Shown in pieces: positions 6,814 through 7,097 of a stretch of 7,097 nt of DNA. Both the position numbers and the translations under genes were made by a program. The stretch comes from Lentisphaerota bacterium (GTDB lineage Bacteria > Verrucomicrobiota > Kiritimatiellia > RFP12 > UBA1067). The stretch lies in NCBI GenBank assembly GCA_015061765.1, contig SUVZ01000192.1, positions 1 to 7,097 on the forward strand, read 5' to 3'. Position 1 is the first letter of the stretch, and each line of letters begins with the position of its first letter. The notes below the pieces were generated by a model. It did no database searches and was not told the origin of the DNA. It saw only the letters and a list, made by a program, of their open reading frames with translations.

Positions 6814-6888
6814 TCACATTCCTTTCTTCTCTTCGAATTCAACAACAAATGTCACTAATGTTGCAATTATCATTTTTTTTTTCATCAT
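6814..6888 (-). CDS. 24-codon leader ORF upstream of the beta-repeat gene
   Basis: Encodes MMKKKMIIATLVTFVVEFEE and four more residues (KKGM), then TGA at 6816-6814. AGGAGG (6894-6899) is exactly 5 bases before ATG 6888, the strongest ribosome binding site in the window. The stop is 5 bases before ATG 6808 of the beta-repeat gene, and that gene's own SD lies inside the last codons of this ORF, so translational coupling is plausible. The peptide has a basic start and hydrophobic core like the first part of a signal peptide, then turns acidic. It could be a leader peptide or the remnant of a lost secreted gene. The frame contains an A10 run (T10 at 6873-6882 on the plus strand); losing or gaining one base leads to an early stop, so a simple sequencing indel does not join it to the next gene. 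Confidence 0.5.
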   Translation of the reverse strand: MMKKKMIIATLVTFVVEFEEKKGM

Positions 6889-6899
6889 GTTTTCCTCCT
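6889..6899 (-). promoter_or_regulatory. Consensus Shine-Dalgarno of the leader ORF
   Basis: AGGAGG (6899-6894 on the minus strand) plus the spacer AAAAC precedes two adjacent ATG codons at 6888 and 6885. A full anti-SD match at ideal spacing in front of a 24-codon ORF is the main evidence that the ORF is translated. Confidence 0.7.
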
Positions 6900-6958
6900 G
6901 TTTTCAACTCATGACTAGACTCATCTCTCTTTCCTCATCTCTCATTACTCTTTACCCT
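6900..6958 (-). other. Purine-rich intergenic leader
   Basis: Between the partial upstream gene and the leader ORF's Shine-Dalgarno the minus strand is a purine-rich stretch with repeated GAGATGAG-like words. A related GAGTAAGAGATGAAA stretch lies just upstream of the GH gene (about 1771-1785). No clear -35/-10 pair or terminator hairpin is visible here. Confidence 0.3.
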
Positions 6959-7097
6959 TCACATCGCCAGCGCTGAACGGTCCGTCAGGAAGAGCGGGTA
7001 GTCGAGCGCGTATATCCCTTCCAGGATGTTGAAGCCGACCTGGCGCGGTGCTTCTTTCATGAGAGAGCGGACATCCCATACCTTGCAGCGCACAGGA
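6959..7097 (-). CDS. 3' end of a gene, probable GH-like C-terminal beta domain (partial)
   Basis: Only the last 45 residues are inside the window; the 5' part lies beyond 7097. The frame is open to the window edge and ends in TGA at 6961-6959. Residues 28-43, IYALDYPLFLTDRSAL, align without gaps with IPAYDSPCFVTERAVL at the C terminus of the GH-A protein encoded at 237-1757: 8 of 16 identical (I, A, D, P, F, T, R, L) plus V/L, E/D and A/S exchanges. An upstream V-x-D-(L/V) to P segment also fits. This suggests a second glycosidase with the same C-terminal beta-sandwich. The similarity is short, so function stays tentative. It ends 70 bases before the leader ORF, on the same strand, and may belong to the same operon. 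Confidence 0.6.
   Translation of the reverse strand, partial: PVRCKVWDVRSLMKEAPRQVGFNILEGIYALDYPLFLTDRSALAM

Noticed and set aside
6808..6888. Leader ORF as the frameshifted true N terminus of the beta-repeat protein
   Set aside because: The downstream gene already has a complete signal peptide of its own, and a fusion would place two signal-like segments in tandem; one-base changes in the A10 tract do not open the frame.

Overview
The window looks like a bacterial chromosome segment from the PVC group, most likely a Kiritimatiellota or Lentisphaerota genome of gut or anaerobic origin. This is inferred from the gene types only: a secreted DUF4838 protein, a large secreted protein with autotransporter-associated beta-strand-like repeats, and secreted clan GH-A glycosidases side by side. 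That mix is typical of those lineages but does not prove the assignment.

Every supported gene is on the minus strand and is read from right to left. At 6959-7097 lies the last 45 residues of a protein whose start is outside the window; its end resembles the end of the GH-like protein at 237-1757. At 6814-6888 is a 24-codon ORF with the best Shine-Dalgarno sequence in the window. It stops 5 nt before the start of a 904-residue secreted protein (4094-6808) built from two tandem copies of a ~410-residue beta-rich unit. Next come a 635-residue secreted DUF4838 protein (2135-4042), a 61-residue ORF resembling a ribbon-helix-helix protein (1860-2045), and a 506-residue secreted clan GH-A glycoside hydrolase (237-1757).

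The three large proteins each have a signal peptide, short gaps separate them, and no strong terminator lies between them. A single transcription unit for cell-surface or periplasmic glycan handling is the simplest reading: the duplicated protein as surface or adhesive component, the DUF4838 and GH-A proteins as carbohydrate-active partners. The substrate cannot be read from the sequence.

The last ~236 bases, downstream of the GH gene, hold no credible gene. They contain an array of 11-bp TGTCAAA units with inverted copies that can form a long hairpin (3-65), two copies of a 38-bp tandem repeat (92-167) and a small hairpin (185-202). For three genes the longest ORF begins upstream of the better Shine-Dalgarno-supported start; the shorter starts are given here. 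I found no tRNA, rRNA, CRISPR array, transposase gene or convincing sigma-70 promoter.
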